NCBI GenBank assembly: GCA_001938995.1
Contig: MKZN01000011.1
Span: forward strand, 1-64,000
Length of the DNA stretch: 64,000 nt
DNA from: Bacillus pumilus
Lineage (GTDB): Bacteria > Bacillota > Bacilli > Bacillales > Bacillaceae
Direction: 5' to 3'
This document shows, in pieces, positions 24,655 through 33,038 of the stretch. Below the pieces are notes generated by a model. The model searched no databases and was not told the DNA's origin. It saw nothing but the letters and a program-made list of their open reading frames with translations. Within the stretch, counting starts at the first letter, position 1; every line of letters begins with the position of its first letter. Position numbers and translations under genes: made by a program.

Positions 24655-24757
24655 ATAACCTAAATAGTATCCTCTGATTCGGACTGAATTGGGGAAATTA
24701 CCCTTCCTTTGGAAAACGACTTTTGGCGATGGCGTTTCCAGATTGGAAGGGTTTTTC
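24655..24757 (+). ncRNA. Putative small RNA next to rep
   Basis: From the 24620 promoter to a terminator hairpin (ACCCTTCC, inner arm TGGAAAACG/CGTTTCCA, GGAAGGGT, then TTTTTC) is about 100 nt with no open frame. It points away from rep and lies between rep and the partition genes. It would be antisense to any rep leader or par tail that crosses the gap; a copy-number or partition control RNA is plausible. Confidence 0.5.
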
Positions 24758-24826
24758 TTTTGTCTAAAATAATATTATCACTGATACTTTTAAAATGTAA
24801 GGGCATTTAAAAATAATGTCGTTTCC

Positions 24827-25048
24827 TTACTGCTCAGATCGAATATTGTGCTTTAATGATAGATCGCGTAGTGCTTCTGACAGTAAATCTGTCATTGTCT
24901 TGTCTGTATGGAATGCAATTTTTCTCAAAAGTTGGTGATCTTCTGTGTAAATTCTAGTTGATCTAGCATCTTTCGTTTCTTTCTTTGCATAATAATTATC
25001 TTCCGGTGCCCCATAACGGGATGTTTGAATATTGTCTAAGTTAGCCAT
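24827..25048 (-). CDS. parB: Ribbon-helix-helix partition partner of ParA
   Basis: 73 aa. The C-terminal half RSTRIYTEDHQLLRKIAF, DKTMTDLLSEALRDL fits a strand-helix-helix fold; the N-terminal part is flexible, as in ParG or omega-type proteins that stimulate ParA. It overlaps parA by 8 bp. It should bind the centromere and repress the par promoter. Confidence 0.75.
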   Translation of the reverse strand: MANLDNIQTSRYGAPEDNYYAKKETKDARSTRIYTEDHQLLRKIAFHTDKTMTDLLSEALRDLSLKHNIRSEQ

Positions 25049-25856
25049 TAACTTTTACCTCCTTAGCATTTGACGGGTGATTAATATTTAGACGTGACAG
25101 TAATTCATCACGAATATTTCGAAAAAGGTTTAATGCTTCTTCATCATGTCTATCAGCATCAGTGATGCCTGTCTTATAGAAACGTTTGATCCGCTCCCTC
25201 CGATAGACATGGTGTTGGGTTACAGTATCTCCAAACAATTCAACTGCTTCCTCAAGTACTTCTTTATCGACCCTAGCCTCCCTAGTGATTAGATAAGGTA
25301 TCACGGCCAATAAATCAATAGTTGGTTTGTACGCTCGAAGATCCTTGAGTACATTAATCATCTGATCCGCAGCTTCAAGTGACTGTTGCTCAGTCTGTAA
25401 CGGTATGATTGTATAGTCACTTGCCATTACAGCATTGTTTGTAAACTCACTTACAGTCGGCGGAACGTCTATTAGTATGAAGTCGTAACCTCTCCTCACT
25501 TTACCTAAAAGGTGATCAAGAAGATGCATCCTTCGTTCTTTATCTCTAGATAGATAAAGGACATACTCTGGGAAAGCGATTAAATCAAACCCAGCAGGTA
25601 TTAAATCAAGGTGCTGAGACATTTGTCTAATGCAACCAGATATATCGCCAGACTTGATACCTTCAAAAAAACTTATTTTGTTTTCTACGCTCTGTGGGAA
25701 CGTTTTTGATAGAATGCTGGTAGTGTTTCTCTGAGGATCAAAGTCTACTACCAATACTTTAAAGCCGATGTCGGCTAAGAGATATGACAGCAATGAGGTG
25801 GTTGTTGTCTTTCCAACTCCCCCTTTGAAACTTGCTGCCACTATAGATGTAGTCAT
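25041..25856 (-). CDS. parA: ParA-type partition ATPase
   Basis: 271 aa from ATG 25856 behind AGAAAGGTG; an open stretch upstream lacks a start signal and overlaps the promoter. The deviant Walker A KGGVGKTT is close to the N-terminus, FDPQRN is the A' motif, and DFILIDVPP is Walker B. Without an N-terminal DNA-binding domain it is a type Ib ParA, which fits a small ribbon-helix-helix partner. It moves plasmid copies over the nucleoid. Confidence 0.93.
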   Translation of the reverse strand: MTTSIVAASFKGGVGKTTTTSLLSYLLADIGFKVLVVDFDPQRNTTSILSKTFPQSVENKISFFEGIKSGDISGCIRQMSQHLDLIPAGFDLIAFPEYVLYLSRDKERRMHLLDHLLGKVRRGYDFILIDVPPTVSEFTNNAVMASDYTIIPLQTEQQSLEAADQMINVLKDLRAYKPTIDLLAVIPYLITREARVDKEVLEEAVELFGDTVTQHHVYRRERIKRFYKTGITDADRHDEEALNLFRNIRDELLSRLNINHPSNAKEVKVNG

Positions 25857-25878
25857 GGTGGCCCACACCTTTCTATGT

Positions 25879-25916
25879 GATGAAAACATCATATCATCAA
25901 GTAGATTAGTTGACAA
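25879..25916 (-). promoter_or_regulatory. par promoter and candidate centromere
   Basis: Minus strand TTGTCA, 17 bp, TATGAT. Over and next to the -10 the words TGATG and CATCA recur, including TGATG-AAAA-CATCA at 25879-25892, which would suit binding by the ribbon-helix-helix partner. A plus-strand TTGACA at 25910 overlaps the -35, so a divergent promoter may also start here. Confidence 0.6.
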
Positions 25917-25941
25917 GTGCATAAATTAATTAATATATTTT

Positions 25942-25958
25942 AGGTATTGTTAATACCT
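25942..25958. repeat. AGGTATT-GTT-AATACCT operator-like repeat
   Basis: Seven-base perfect arms, three-base centre, in the gap between parA and the plus-strand 26023 gene. Candidate operator for one of the helix-turn-helix proteins downstream. Confidence 0.5.
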
Positions 25959-26022
25959 TTTTATTTTGGTAAACTTTAGACATTGTATTACATATTGAAA
26001 TTAGATAGACAGGAGATAAGCT

Positions 26023-26352
26023 ATGGGTAGAATTGTTAGTAGAGGTGAGACAGTATCCATTGAAGTAGTTGAGAACCCTCCCTTCACTGTAAAGGACCAT
26101 GCAAGCAACATAGTAGGTACTACTTTAGATGAAGGGCATGGTTTATACCTAACCGATGTCATCTTTAAGGGGTCTGTAATCCAAGGGAAGTACCTTGGGA
26201 ACATAGGAGAAATGCAGGCCAATCTAAGTGAGGGAACCGCTGTAATGAATGTTGATGGCGCTTTTACTGATGGTTACGAGATATACAGCAAGGCCAAATT
26301 AGTCATATTATTTAATGGAATCATAAAAATTACTCTGCAGGAGGAAAATTGA
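26023..26352 (+). CDS. Hypothetical beta-rich protein
   Basis: 109 aa, ATG after AGGAGATAAG. Many strand-like stretches (ETVSIEVVENPPFTV, KLVILFNGIIKITLQ). It touches the next gene (stop and ATG adjacent), forming a two-gene unit with a helix-turn-helix protein, an arrangement like toxin-antitoxin or restriction-control pairs, but no toxin fold is recognised. Confidence 0.6.
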   Translation: MGRIVSRGETVSIEVVENPPFTVKDHASNIVGTTLDEGHGLYLTDVIFKGSVIQGKYLGNIGEMQANLSEGTAVMNVDGAFTDGYEIYSKAKLVILFNGIIKITLQEEN

Positions 26353-26607
26353 ATGACTGAGAAAGAGATTAATTTAGAAGCTGCGGCAAAGAAAGCAGAT
26401 GAGATATTAGAAGCGATCAGCTTGGCAAGGCTTGAACAAGCAATGAGTCAGTCCACCTTAGAAGAGAAGTCAGGCGTAAAGCAGAACCAAATATCGCGGA
26501 TAGCGAATCTAAAGGGAGAGGTGAATGTGACAATTAAAACAGTCTGCGCTTTGGCTGAAGCGTTAGGGTTAGACATCACTATACAAAAGCGTGAAAACGA
26601 CCACTAA
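26353..26607 (+). CDS. XRE-type helix-turn-helix regulator
   Basis: 84 aa. ARLEQAMSQSTLEEKSGVKQ, NQISRIANLKGEVNVTIKT and VCALAEALGLDITIQ form the standard five-helix XRE/Cro domain. Similar to HigA-type antitoxins in layout. Terminator follows directly. Confidence 0.85.
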   Translation: MTEKEINLEAAAKKADEILEAISLARLEQAMSQSTLEEKSGVKQNQISRIANLKGEVNVTIKTVCALAEALGLDITIQKRENDH

Positions 26608-26629
26608 GAGGCGCGTAAGCCTCTTTTTA
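26606..26629 (+). terminator. Terminator after 26353 gene
   Basis: AAGAGGC, loop GCGTAA, GCCTCTT then TTTAATTT. Confidence 0.88.
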
Positions 26630-26700
26630 ATTTCGACATACAGAGTGGTATAGTATTATGGAGTAATATAACAAATCTTTAGGATTATAGGAGGATTACC

Positions 26701-26982
26701 ATGGAAAAGAAAAAAACGGAAGAGGGAATTGAAACAACCAATAAACTTAAAATTTTAATTAACCAGCAAAGTTTAGAGCTAAGTACAACTGAAAATAGGC
26801 GGGTAAGAGAATCAGATGTAGAGGAATTAATAGCGTCCCATTGCGGTGCAGCACCGAATACAATCGCTAAAATAAAAAGACATGTAGTACAGCCAAGTTT
26901 ACCTATGGCGTTAAAGATAGCAGATTATTTTAAGTTACCTTTAGAAGATATATTCCAGTTAAAGGATTCGAAAAGGCATTGA
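26701..26982 (+). CDS. XRE-type helix-turn-helix protein
   Basis: 93 aa, AGGAGG before the ATG. The helix-turn-helix lies in the second half: AAPNTIAKIKRHVVQPSLPM, ALKIADYFKLPLEDIFQL. Resembles the 27938 protein in that region, with a variable N-terminus, so the two may be paralogues. Probably a regulator of the phage lifestyle or of this cluster. Confidence 0.75.
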   Translation: MEKKKTEEGIETTNKLKILINQQSLELSTTENRRVRESDVEELIASHCGAAPNTIAKIKRHVVQPSLPMALKIADYFKLPLEDIFQLKDSKRH

Positions 26983-27038
26983 TAATACCTTTTTTGTATG
27001 TTATTGTTTAATTATCACCTAGGAAAGAGGAGATATAA

Positions 27039-27611
27039 TTGAACAATGATAATATGTATTTAAAACTAAAAAATGGGGATAAGGAGCTAGAGATTAATAT
27101 ACCTGGTCCAGTAAATCAACTACAGATTATTGACGGGATGTTTAGATTCTTTGACATAAACATAGACTACAAAGAGATTACTGATTTCTACAGTGCTGTA
27201 GGCAAAGCGTATTCAGATTTTTATGTGGAGAACTCACCAACATTGTTGGAGAACTCAGCAGAAGTTAGCGCTAAGGAAGAGACAAACTACTATGGAGACA
27301 CTAAAAAAGAAGATTTCCAAATAAACATGTATGACTTCATGTCAACTGGAATAAAAGATGCGAAGAGCGATAGACCAAGATATAGGACTAGATACATCTG
27401 CAACTGCGGAGAGCAAGGTAACCACTATATATACGAGAAGAGCTCAACAGTAAGCTGCCATAAATGTAAAGAAAGGCTGACTGTCATATGTGCAACGGCT
27501 TTTGGGCACCCCTCAGAGAATATGAACAACATTGAACTGTGCAGGGACAGGCACGGTAACTTCTACCTGGCTGGGCTGCAGGAGAGAGATGTTCAAACAC
27601 TGGCGGATTAA
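27039..27611 (+). CDS. Zinc-ribbon protein of unknown function
   Basis: 190 aa from TTG behind AAAGAGGAGAT. The C-terminal part has CNCG and CHKC (residues about 128-150), a four-cysteine zinc ribbon. The N-terminal half is an alpha/beta region with LKLKNGDKELEINIPG at the start. Possibly nucleic-acid binding. Not recognised. Confidence 0.6.
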   Translation: MNNDNMYLKLKNGDKELEINIPGPVNQLQIIDGMFRFFDINIDYKEITDFYSAVGKAYSDFYVENSPTLLENSAEVSAKEETNYYGDTKKEDFQINMYDFMSTGIKDAKSDRPRYRTRYICNCGEQGNHYIYEKSSTVSCHKCKERLTVICATAFGHPSENMNNIELCRDRHGNFYLAGLQERDVQTLAD

Positions 27612-27644
27612 CTGAACCCAGATAAACGTAATTCAGGAGGGTGT

Positions 27645-27905
27645 ATGAGTAACAAGGTTATCTTGAATCCAGCAGCAGTATTTGATACCGAACTTGGTTT
27701 AATCTGTTTAGGGGAGTTAAATGAAATTGAGAAATTCTTTAACGACACTAAGAAGGTCTTTGAAAGTTCTGGTCAACATGCAATAGTCAAAAGCATGCGG
27801 TTTGTATCCTTGCCCAATAACAAAGCACTGATAGATAGAATTTTATCTGAAAGTCAGTATATACTCCAATATTATAATAAAGGTGCAGAGGATGGGAAAA
27901 GTTAA
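27645..27905 (+). CDS. Hypothetical protein
   Basis: 86 aa, GGAGGGTGT before the ATG. Helical C-terminal half. Lies between a zinc-ribbon gene and a helix-turn-helix gene on the same strand. Not recognised. Confidence 0.55.
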   Translation: MSNKVILNPAAVFDTELGLICLGELNEIEKFFNDTKKVFESSGQHAIVKSMRFVSLPNNKALIDRILSESQYILQYYNKGAEDGKS

Positions 27906-27937
27906 AGTCTCTTCACACCTATGGAGGTCCAATCAAG

Positions 27938-28222
27938 ATGGCGAGGAAACAATACAAAGACTATGTTGTATTTAACTCACTAGAGCAGCACATCAGGAAA
28001 AAGCACCTAAGCCTTGTACGTGAATTAGAACGGCCAGTAACTAGAGCTGAAATTTACAAAGAATTGAAAGATAAGTACGGAATGTCCCAACACACTTTAA
28101 AACTCCTTAAAGCAGGATCATATAACCCTTCACTTCTTGTTGCACTTCAGTTAGCTGAGTACTTTGATACAACTGTGGAGGAATTATTTTGGGCTGAGAG
28201 GTCTGAGGAGCAGAATGAATGA
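27938..28222 (+). CDS. XRE-type helix-turn-helix protein
   Basis: 94 aa. RAEIYKELKDKYGMSQHTLK and LLKAGSYNPSLLVALQLAEY show the helix-turn-helix, with FDTTVEELFW closing the domain as in many phage regulators. ATGGAGGTCC upstream supplies the ribosome-binding site; its end overlaps the next gene by 4 bp. Confidence 0.75.
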   Translation: MARKQYKDYVVFNSLEQHIRKKHLSLVRELERPVTRAEIYKELKDKYGMSQHTLKLLKAGSYNPSLLVALQLAEYFDTTVEELFWAERSEEQNE

Positions 28223-28731
28223 AACCTATTGCAGAACGTTTAACCCGATACTCCAACAAAAATAAAGTAATACATATAGACAGCATCATGGATATTGGTT
28301 TACGGAAACTAGTAGAGGATAGAGAGATTCTAAAGAGTGTGAGAAGTGCACTACATCTTATTGACCCCAACCTAGAGATTCTAATACCTCGGCAGGTAGA
28401 TGATACTGAAAAGCAATTTAAAAGGTACTTGCAACATCAATTTGGGTTAAGTATAAATTTATCTGAACTTAAAGAGAAATACCCAGCCAAGTATAGAAAA
28501 ATTCAGAGATTCGGAAAACCTTCAGAAGTAATTGCTAGGTGGGGGTTAACTTACCACTATTCTACAACTATCAGAGAGTCTGATATTAAAAATGCATTAA
28601 ATAAATACCCTTCCCATTTAGATAATAAAACCTTATTTAAACTAAACAAGAAGCTTTACTATGCTATAAAATACTATTCTTCAAAAAAAGGAATACCTGT
28701 AACTGAATATTTAAACTCACTGAGAGAATGA
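28219..28731 (+). CDS. Hypothetical basic protein
   Basis: 170 aa, rich in Lys/Arg with several helices (KQFKRYLQHQFGLSINLSEL, KYPAKYRKIQRFGKPSEVI). Coupled to the helix-turn-helix gene upstream (ATGA). It may bind DNA. Not recognised. Confidence 0.6.
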   Translation: MKPIAERLTRYSNKNKVIHIDSIMDIGLRKLVEDREILKSVRSALHLIDPNLEILIPRQVDDTEKQFKRYLQHQFGLSINLSELKEKYPAKYRKIQRFGKPSEVIARWGLTYHYSTTIRESDIKNALNKYPSHLDNKTLFKLNKKLYYAIKYYSSKKGIPVTEYLNSLRE

Positions 28732-28742
28732 GGTGATTTGTT

Positions 28743-30452
28743 TTGTTAGAAGTTTCTAAAGTGGCCCTGCCGGATGGCAGGTCTTTTTTGAAAATTGAAC
28801 TGAAAGTACTCAATGTCGATGCAATACAGGCAATAACAAGTATTCCTGGATGGTTTAAGGCACCTGAAACAATGTGCTACGGGTTACCATACGAGGCATT
28901 AAATGAGTTTAAGAAGAAAACTAAAGACTATCTAGTTCTATGGAAAAATGAGAATGATAGTATGGGTTCAATCGTTAGAGGGATAGATACTGAGGATTTA
29001 CCTAACGATTATGTTGTCCCTTATACGCCTAAAATTCCGCTCAGAGAGCACCAAGTCGTGGCATGGAATCTTCTAATGACAAGGGACATGCTACTTGTTG
29101 CGGATCAAGAAGGTGTGGGAAAAGCCGCTCCAACAATATGCTCAGTAGACGCAAAGATACAGTATGGGTTGATTAGTTGGGGTCTATATGTCACTAAGGC
29201 TGGATTAATTTATGACGTAAAGAATCAATCAGAAAAATTCACTAATATGAAAGTTGTTGCGATATCTGGGACACCTAAAAAACGAGTTAAGATATATGAC
29301 CAAGTAGAAAGAGACAAAAGCGTGGGCATGCTAGTTGTTTCTTATGAGACGTATAGAGCAGATTTGAATCATTTTATAGAGATGCATAGGAAGAGACCTT
29401 TTGGCTGCTTTGTAATGGATGAAGCCCATAAAGTTAAATCTCAAACATCTAACCTAGGAAAGAACATCCATGTGTTAGATGTCCCCCAGAAGTACGCAGT
29501 TACTGCAAGCCCCGTAATTAATGAAGTTATAGACATGCACAACATACTTTATTGGATGGGAGCAATTAAGTACAACATTTACGGCTTTAAGAAAAGATTC
29601 TGCGAATTGGATGGTTGGGGAAATGTAACCAGCTATAAGAATCTATCTGAAATAAAAATGATCCTCTCTTCTAACATGCTGCGGAGATTGAAAAAAGATG
29701 TACTTGATCTGCCTCCGGTAATACCGAAAAACATTTATGTCGAGATGACATCCGCTCAAAAGAAATTGTATAAGGCAGTGGATCAAGGAAAGTTAGATGA
29801 ATTGGACTTTGAAGATTTAGAGTTTGAGGATGTGCCCGCTGAATTAGCAAAGCACGCACGTTTGGCACAAATTGCTGAGTCTACCGAAATTGTGGGCGGT
29901 CCTGAAGGTGTAAAAGGAAGCAGCAAGTTGAAAGAGCTTGAGGAGCTAGTAGAAGAAATAACACAGCGTGGCGAAAAGGCCATCATTTTTAGCCGCTCCA
30001 AGCGATTTACACACGTGATGCATAAGCACTTCTCTAAATACAACCCAGCGATTATTACAGGAGACATAAGTGCTTCAGCCAAAGCATCGCAGGACATTTC
30101 AGACAGGCAGCAAATGGTAGATAAATTTCAAACCGATACAACATGCAAGTTAATCATCTGTACAGAAGCAGCTTCAAGAGAAGGATGGACAGGAACCGCT
30201 GCCAACAACATTATTTTCACTAGCAAGCCTTGGTCGCCAGCATATACACAACAATGTATAGGTAGAGCCTGGCGCTTTGGACAGAGTGGCGGAAGTACAA
30301 GTTCCATAAACGTCTACACCTTAATATCGAAAGAAACTGTAGACGAACGTATAGAGGAACTTTTAGAAGAAAAACAATTCCTCATCAATTCAACGGTTGA
30401 ACAGCCGCTAGGAACTAAACAAGTTCTGAAAGTACTTGATGGGACAGCATAA
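28743..30452 (+). CDS. SNF2-family helicase-like protein with altered Walker A
   Basis: 569 aa from TTG behind GAGGTGAT. The SNF2 motifs are in order: PLREHQVVAWNLL (motif Q/I area), DQEGVGKAAPTI (motif I), FVMDEAHKVKS (motif II), AVTASPVIN (III), KAIIFSRSKRF (IV), CTEAASREGW (V) and QQCIGRAWRFGQ (VI). The Walker A residue that should be Ser/Thr is Ala (GVGKA), while DEAH and the arginine motif are intact. Such proteins remodel or translocate on DNA. Whether this one still binds ATP is uncertain. Confidence 0.88.
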   Translation: MLEVSKVALPDGRSFLKIELKVLNVDAIQAITSIPGWFKAPETMCYGLPYEALNEFKKKTKDYLVLWKNENDSMGSIVRGIDTEDLPNDYVVPYTPKIPLREHQVVAWNLLMTRDMLLVADQEGVGKAAPTICSVDAKIQYGLISWGLYVTKAGLIYDVKNQSEKFTNMKVVAISGTPKKRVKIYDQVERDKSVGMLVVSYETYRADLNHFIEMHRKRPFGCFVMDEAHKVKSQTSNLGKNIHVLDVPQKYAVTASPVINEVIDMHNILYWMGAIKYNIYGFKKRFCELDGWGNVTSYKNLSEIKMILSSNMLRRLKKDVLDLPPVIPKNIYVEMTSAQKKLYKAVDQGKLDELDFEDLEFEDVPAELAKHARLAQIAESTEIVGGPEGVKGSSKLKELEELVEEITQRGEKAIIFSRSKRFTHVMHKHFSKYNPAIITGDISASAKASQDISDRQQMVDKFQTDTTCKLIICTEAASREGWTGTAANNIIFTSKPWSPAYTQQCIGRAWRFGQSGGSTSSINVYTLISKETVDERIEELLEEKQFLINSTVEQPLGTKQVLKVLDGTA

Positions 30453-30480
30453 GTATTATTTATGATTGGAGTAGATTAGA

Positions 30481-31071
30481 ATGTTAACAGGAAAATATGA
30501 GTTTATTTTAAGGGACTCAGCAGAGTCACTATTATTGCATGGAGACTATGAGGTAGATGACCCTCAATATTTCCATAGCAAGCTATTGGAGTATGCGGAA
30601 GCGTCTTTAAAAGATACGCCAGAAATAAGGCTAATTCTCAACAATGAAACAACAGGAGATAGATACACTCAAACAATTAGCAAAGAGTCATCAACACACC
30701 TAAAACATACCGCTCCAGACTACTCATTAATTGATTTAGAACGGAGCTACATGAGTGATTATTTTGTGTTCTGGAATCCATACAAGCGGGGGTATACTAA
30801 CCAGATCAACCAAGCCGGAAAATATAGAGCAAGTGAGGCTAAAGAAATTTGCACCAGTGACAGGGATAACAACACGATTAAAGTTAGATGGGATTTACTT
30901 GATAGGGTGCTAGAGAGTGCATTAATTTTGGATGATGAGGGCAAAGGAAATCAGCTTGTGCAGGATGTCCTTCTGTCGCCGAAGCTCATTAATGACGTGC
31001 GGGCAGCAAAAGCTTTGGACATTATTCAGTATCTGGCGCAAAGAAACCATCAGTACAGGCAAGACCTATGA
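30481..31071 (+). CDS. Hypothetical protein
   Basis: 196 aa, ATG after GGAGTAGATTAG. Mixed composition, with a helical C-terminus (LINDVRAAKALDIIQYLAQR). It lies between the SNF2-type gene and the adenine methylase, overlapping the latter by 4 bp, so the three are likely one transcript. Not recognised. Confidence 0.6.
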   Translation: MLTGKYEFILRDSAESLLLHGDYEVDDPQYFHSKLLEYAEASLKDTPEIRLILNNETTGDRYTQTISKESSTHLKHTAPDYSLIDLERSYMSDYFVFWNPYKRGYTNQINQAGKYRASEAKEICTSDRDNNTIKVRWDLLDRVLESALILDDEGKGNQLVQDVLLSPKLINDVRAAKALDIIQYLAQRNHQYRQDL

Positions 31072-32051
31072 GTGGGGGAATTTGTAGGTTTTGTGGGGAG
31101 AACTATTCTCTACAAGACCTAATGTACCTGGATACAACTTCAGAGGGGTTCTTCTGCGATTACTGCGATGGGTTTACCTACACAGACAAAGAGAAAAATG
31201 AGGTACAGAAGTTTAACCTAATTTTAGAAGAGCCCTCCCCTGCCCGCTCAAAAGACGTTAAGACGACTAGAAAATTTAATAAGCGGCTATCTCCTTTAAG
31301 ATATCCAGGAGGGAAAAGTAAAATTACAGACATCCTGTACCAAAAAATCCAAGTAAACAGATCTAATAAGTTGGTAGGGGTCTTTGCTGGAGGAGCCAGC
31401 TTTGAATTGGCTATGTTAGATGCTGGTGTGGTAGAGCGAGTCGTTTTAAACGACTTAGACTACGGGATATACTCTTTATTCAGAACCATCTGCGAAAATC
31501 CAGAGGCTCTGATCAATAAGATACAACATACTGAACTAAACCACAGCAACTTCTTCAGCGCACGTGACACTATTTTAGATAGCTACAGCAATAAAACACC
31601 GTTAGAAGCTGCGTGGGCGCTTTTGATTGCCAATAGGTTATCTTACTCTGGCATTACTAAAGCAAATCCTCTAGGAGGGCGAAAAGGCACAATTACACAG
31701 CTCCTTTCCCGTTGGAACAAAGATGATCTGTGTAAACGAATCAAAAAGATACATAGTATGGCTGAACGTATAGAAGTCACTCAAATAGATGCACTGGAAC
31801 TGATAGAAGATGAGTATTGGAATGAGTCAACTACCCTTTTCATTGACCCGCCATACGTAAAGAAAGGTTCACAGTTATATAAGTGCTTCTACCAAGAGCG
31901 TGACCATATCAGCCTGCTTGGGTTACTAGATTCGCTTTATCAAGGAGTGCCTGGGGCAGATATTCTTGTGACCTATGACAACCATCCGCTGATTTCAAAT
32001 TATGCCTGCCACCCTAAAATAGAAGTTTTGAATCGAGTGTTTAGCTGCTGA
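31068..32051 (+). CDS. dam: DNA adenine methylase with N-terminal zinc ribbon
   Basis: 327 aa. Residues about 74-90 LSPLRYPGGKSKIT open the D12-class N6-adenine methyltransferase domain, FAGGASFELAML is motif I, LNDLDYGIYSLF follows, and FIDPPYVKKG is the catalytic DPPY. The first 40 residues hold CRFC and CDYC, a zinc ribbon not usual in Dam and possibly involved in site choice. It methylates adenine in DNA, probably to evade restriction. No cognate nuclease nearby. Confidence 0.93.
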   Translation: MSGGICRFCGENYSLQDLMYLDTTSEGFFCDYCDGFTYTDKEKNEVQKFNLILEEPSPARSKDVKTTRKFNKRLSPLRYPGGKSKITDILYQKIQVNRSNKLVGVFAGGASFELAMLDAGVVERVVLNDLDYGIYSLFRTICENPEALINKIQHTELNHSNFFSARDTILDSYSNKTPLEAAWALLIANRLSYSGITKANPLGGRKGTITQLLSRWNKDDLCKRIKKIHSMAERIEVTQIDALELIEDEYWNESTTLFIDPPYVKKGSQLYKCFYQERDHISLLGLLDSLYQGVPGADILVTYDNHPLISNYACHPKIEVLNRVFSC

Positions 32052-32071
32052 TTGAATTTGGAGGGAAAGCT

Positions 32072-32344
32072 ATGACCCTATCAAGGTATCAAACTGAAAT
32101 AGTCAATGAATTGCTGAAAGGTAGCGTAATCATTGTAGACTACGGGGATGCTTCTAAAAAGGAAGCATTTCTTTACTCTATTTGTCGAGGGGAACTGATT
32201 GATCCTACTAAGGTGAACATCAATACAGTACAAGTTCTCTGGGATAAGGGAGTTATCGAAAGAGTGAGCTGGGTGATTCCCTCAAAAGATACAGTATTTA
32301 GATTGGTAAAAGACTTAAAAGCTGTTGGAATAACTGTTAAATGA
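32072..32344 (+). CDS. Hypothetical protein
   Basis: 90 aa, GGAGGGAAAG before the ATG. Pattern of helices and strands (YQTEIVNELLKGSVIIVDYG, VSWVIPSKDTVFRLVKDL). Not recognised. Confidence 0.55.
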   Translation: MTLSRYQTEIVNELLKGSVIIVDYGDASKKEAFLYSICRGELIDPTKVNINTVQVLWDKGVIERVSWVIPSKDTVFRLVKDLKAVGITVK

Positions 32345-32360
32345 AATTAGGGAGATGTAA

Positions 32361-32438
32361 GTGTTGAAGAAAAGATTATGTTTATTTTTTGCTGCGGGTG
32401 CTGTTGTTGTGCTTTTTCTTACGGGAGGGAATTTTTAA
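32361..32438 (+). CDS. Very small membrane or exported peptide
   Basis: 25 aa from GTG behind GGGAGATG: positive start (LKKRLCLFF) and a hydrophobic stretch (AAGAVVVLFL), then TGGNF. Shape of a signal peptide or single-pass membrane peptide. Immediately followed by a terminator. Confidence 0.45.
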   Translation: MLKKRLCLFFAAGAVVVLFLTGGNF

Positions 32439-32447
32439 GAAAAGAAA

Positions 32448-32469
32448 AACGCAGCATTTAAGCTGCGTT
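32448..32469. terminator. Bidirectional terminator
   Basis: AACGCAGC ... GCTGCGTT, eight-base stem; on the minus strand it is followed by TTTTTCTTTTC and closes the 32468 gene, on the plus strand it is less T-rich. Confidence 0.85.
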
Positions 32470-32740
32470 ACTCAATAGTAATATCTGTTGTGTTGTTGTA
32501 CAACTCCAATAATTTTTGTTCGGCTTGTATAACGTTCTGGTGGTCGTTAGTGCCAATAGGGTATGATGGGCTGCGGCGACCGGCAACTTTCCCGTCATAA
32601 ACCATCTGTACTTTAGTAACAAGGTGCTTTGCATCCTCCCATACTTCTTCACCTACAGAAACTTTGTACTGAGTGTTTTTTGGGTGTGGCTTGCTTGCGG
32701 CTACCATGATGTGCATTTTTGGAAAGAATGTTTGTGCCAT
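32468..32740 (-). CDS. Hypothetical protein on the opposite strand
   Basis: 90 aa, GAAAGGTAG before the ATG. Starts MAQTFFPKMHIMVAASKPHP; beta-rich (TQYKVSVGEEVWEDAKHLV). The only minus-strand gene between 26 and 52 kb, with its own terminator, so it is probably expressed separately (moron-like). Not recognised. Confidence 0.6.
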   Translation of the reverse strand: MAQTFFPKMHIMVAASKPHPKNTQYKVSVGEEVWEDAKHLVTKVQMVYDGKVAGRRSPSYPIGTNDHQNVIQAEQKLLELYNNTTDITIE

Positions 32741-32819
32741 ATAATCACTACCTTTCTTGTTGTTGTTTAAAGTATATAAAACTTCTTTCTAAAAGTCAAA
32801 CTAAAGGTAAAATTAAAGG

Positions 32820-32848
32820 TTGACCTTTAGAATTGCCAATGGTATAAT
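32820..32848 (+). promoter_or_regulatory. Strong SigA promoter of YonT-like toxin
   Basis: TTGACC, 17 bp, TATAAT, with TGG just before the -10. Transcription would begin near 32855. Confidence 0.85.
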
Positions 32849-32873
32849 TAAAGAGTAGAGAGGAGGTGAGATA

Positions 32874-33038
32874 TTGGACATGGACATCATGGAAAGGATA
32901 GCGAGGTTGATTGCTTGGATAGTGGGTAGCCTAGCCGCAATTACAACGATAGCGAAAAATCTCAAAGACCTTTCCGAGAAAAAACCAAAGAAAAAGAGGC
33001 AAAAGAAAAAGCAACGTCCGGCTAAGAAACGTTGCTAG
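32874..33038 (+). CDS. YonT-like type I toxin peptide
   Basis: 54 aa from TTG 32874 (or ATG 32880) right behind a very strong GGAGGTGAG. One membrane helix (IARLIAWIVGSLAAITTIA) is followed by an extremely basic tail (KKPKKKRQKKKQRPAKKR). This is the design of YonT, the membrane toxin of SPbeta. A convergent antisense promoter and terminator lie over its 3' end, completing a type I toxin-antitoxin locus. Neither family membership nor toxicity has been tested here. Confidence 0.65.
   Translation: MDMDIMERIARLIAWIVGSLAAITTIAKNLKDLSEKKPKKKRQKKKQRPAKKRC

Noticed and set aside
26023..26607. 26023/26353 pair as a toxin-antitoxin system
   Set aside because: The second gene is HigA-like in fold but the first has no recognisable toxin motif, so only the pair layout supports it.
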